From Kingella oralis (GTDB taxonomy: Bacteria > Pseudomonadota > Gammaproteobacteria > Burkholderiales > Neisseriaceae), in assembly GCA_905373195.1 (NCBI GenBank), contig CAJPSG010000063.1, forward strand, positions 1 through 6,632: a stretch of 6,632 nucleotides of DNA. The letters run 5' to 3'. A program made the translations under genes and the position numbers. How positions within the stretch are numbered: the first letter of the stretch is position 1; each line of letters begins with the position of its first letter. Positions 6,288-6,632 of this stretch are shown here, one piece after another. The notes beneath the pieces were generated by a model. The model was not told the origin of the DNA and did not search any database. It saw only the letters and a program-made list of their open reading frames with translations.

Positions 6288-6486
6288 ATGAGCCTCACCA
6301 TCACCGGAACGCGCCATACTGCTACCACAACGAAACCCTAGAAGAAGCTTTCGCCAGCCGCAAAACCGCGTACCCTGACATGTCCGATTGGCAGATTGAA
6401 GCGTGGGTTTCCACCTACACCGCCATTGCCAAAGGCGAACTCGCCACCGGTTCAGACGACCTGCAGAAATTGTTGGAACGTACACC
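6288..6486 (+). pseudogene. Remnant of an NmrA-like NAD(P)-binding oxidoreductase gene
   Basis: ATG 6288 begins MSLTITG, like the first strand of an NmrA/SDR-type Rossmann fold (usually followed by ATGQLG), but this frame stops at TAG 6339-6341. From about 6323 a different frame reads YHNETLEEAFASR, then WQIEAWVSTYTAIAKGEL and SDDLQKLLER, which resembles the C-terminal part of NmrA-like proteins of roughly 280 residues. The simplest reading is an internal deletion that kept the start and the C-terminal region but joined them out of frame. The 3' end is lost too: at 6487 the coding sequence runs into a palindromic insertion-sequence remnant and stops inside it (TAG 6536-6538). No function is expected. 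The family call is by motif memory. Confidence 0.6.
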
Positions 6487-6567
6487 GAGACCTTTGCAAA
6501 ATTCCCCAAATCCCCTAAATTCCCACCAAGACATTTAGGGGATTTGGGGGGATTTTGCAAAGGTCTC
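6487..6567. mobile_element. 81-bp palindromic remnant of an IS5/IS1106-like element
   Basis: The terminal repeats are 21 bp, 6487-6507 (beginning GAGACCTTTGCAAAATTCCC) and 6547-6567, with one mismatch. The palindrome continues inward, 6504-6520 against 6533-6549 (perfect), leaving a 12-base loop at 6521-6532. The left half resembles, from memory, the start of Neisseria IS1106-type elements, just before the transposase gene. Here no transposase remains and the right end follows directly, so this is a deletion derivative or MITE-like element. No clear target duplication is visible. Confidence 0.7.
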
Positions 6568-6585
6568 AGCATGGAAATGAATATA

Positions 6586-6622
6586 AAAAAGGTCGTCTGA
6601 AACCCTTCCAGACGACCTTTTT
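6586..6622. terminator. Bidirectional terminator from an inverted muc-type DUS pair
   Basis: AAAAAGGTCGTCTG 6586-6599 pairs perfectly with CAGACGACCTTTTT 6609-6622 around a 9-base loop. An exact AG-mucDUS, AGGTCGTCTGAA, lies at 6590-6601. Flanking A and T runs allow termination in both directions. It probably served the NmrA-like gene. Confidence 0.85.
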
Positions 6623-6632
6623 CACGCTCCCC

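Noticed and set aside
6403..6600. A 65-aa plus-strand ORF
   Set aside because: It runs through the NmrA remnant in a different frame and then through the IS palindrome.
6134..6622. CRISPR array or Correia element
   Set aside because: The repeats are inverted DUS pairs and IS ends, not regularly spaced direct repeats, and the Correia terminal sequence is absent.

Overview
The window looks like a chromosomal segment from a member of the Neisseriaceae (Kingella, Simonsiella or Neisseria-like). The evidence is a GyrA of clear Neisseriaceae type, with an acidic insert in its C-terminal domain, and many 12-bp DNA uptake sequences (DUS). An IS5/IS1106-type terminal sequence typical of Neisseria is also present. 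I cannot name the genus: exact copies of four published DUS dialects (king3, king, sim, muc) occur here, so the uptake words do not point to one host.

Layout. Bases 1-1747 are AT-rich and hold no complete DUS. They carry a gene entering from the left edge that encodes a GH19-type lysozyme/chitinase domain and is broken by a frameshift near base 530. Next come a terminator, an intact gene for a small exported protein (834-1358), and a decayed gene for an LprI/DUF1311-like exported protein (1368-1747). A terminator at 1760-1792, a DUS and an extended -10 promoter mark the return to GC-richer core sequence. gyrA (1868-4609) is intact and ends at a DUS-containing hairpin. Downstream is an in-frame chimera (4839-5375): the first four membrane helices of a drug-efflux MFS transporter joined to the C-terminus of an osmoprotectant-binding protein. 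An uncharacterised lipoprotein gene follows (5455-6111), then a 99-bp region bounded by inverted DUS. Last come the remains of an NmrA-like NAD(P)-binding oxidoreductase gene (6288-6486), truncated by an 81-bp palindromic remnant of an IS5-family element, and a DUS-pair terminator.

How it fits together. The intact housekeeping gene gyrA is flanked by accessory, decaying DNA: one frameshift, one multiply inactivated gene, one deletion fusion and one internal deletion. The most suggestive biology is at the left: a peptidoglycan-hydrolase domain followed on the same strand by an exported protein with two likely disulfide cysteines and by the relic of a lysozyme-inhibitor-family gene. This resembles an effector/immunity arrangement, but that reading is inference. 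The second notable point is a glutamine in GyrA at the quinolone-resistance position equivalent to E. coli Asp87.
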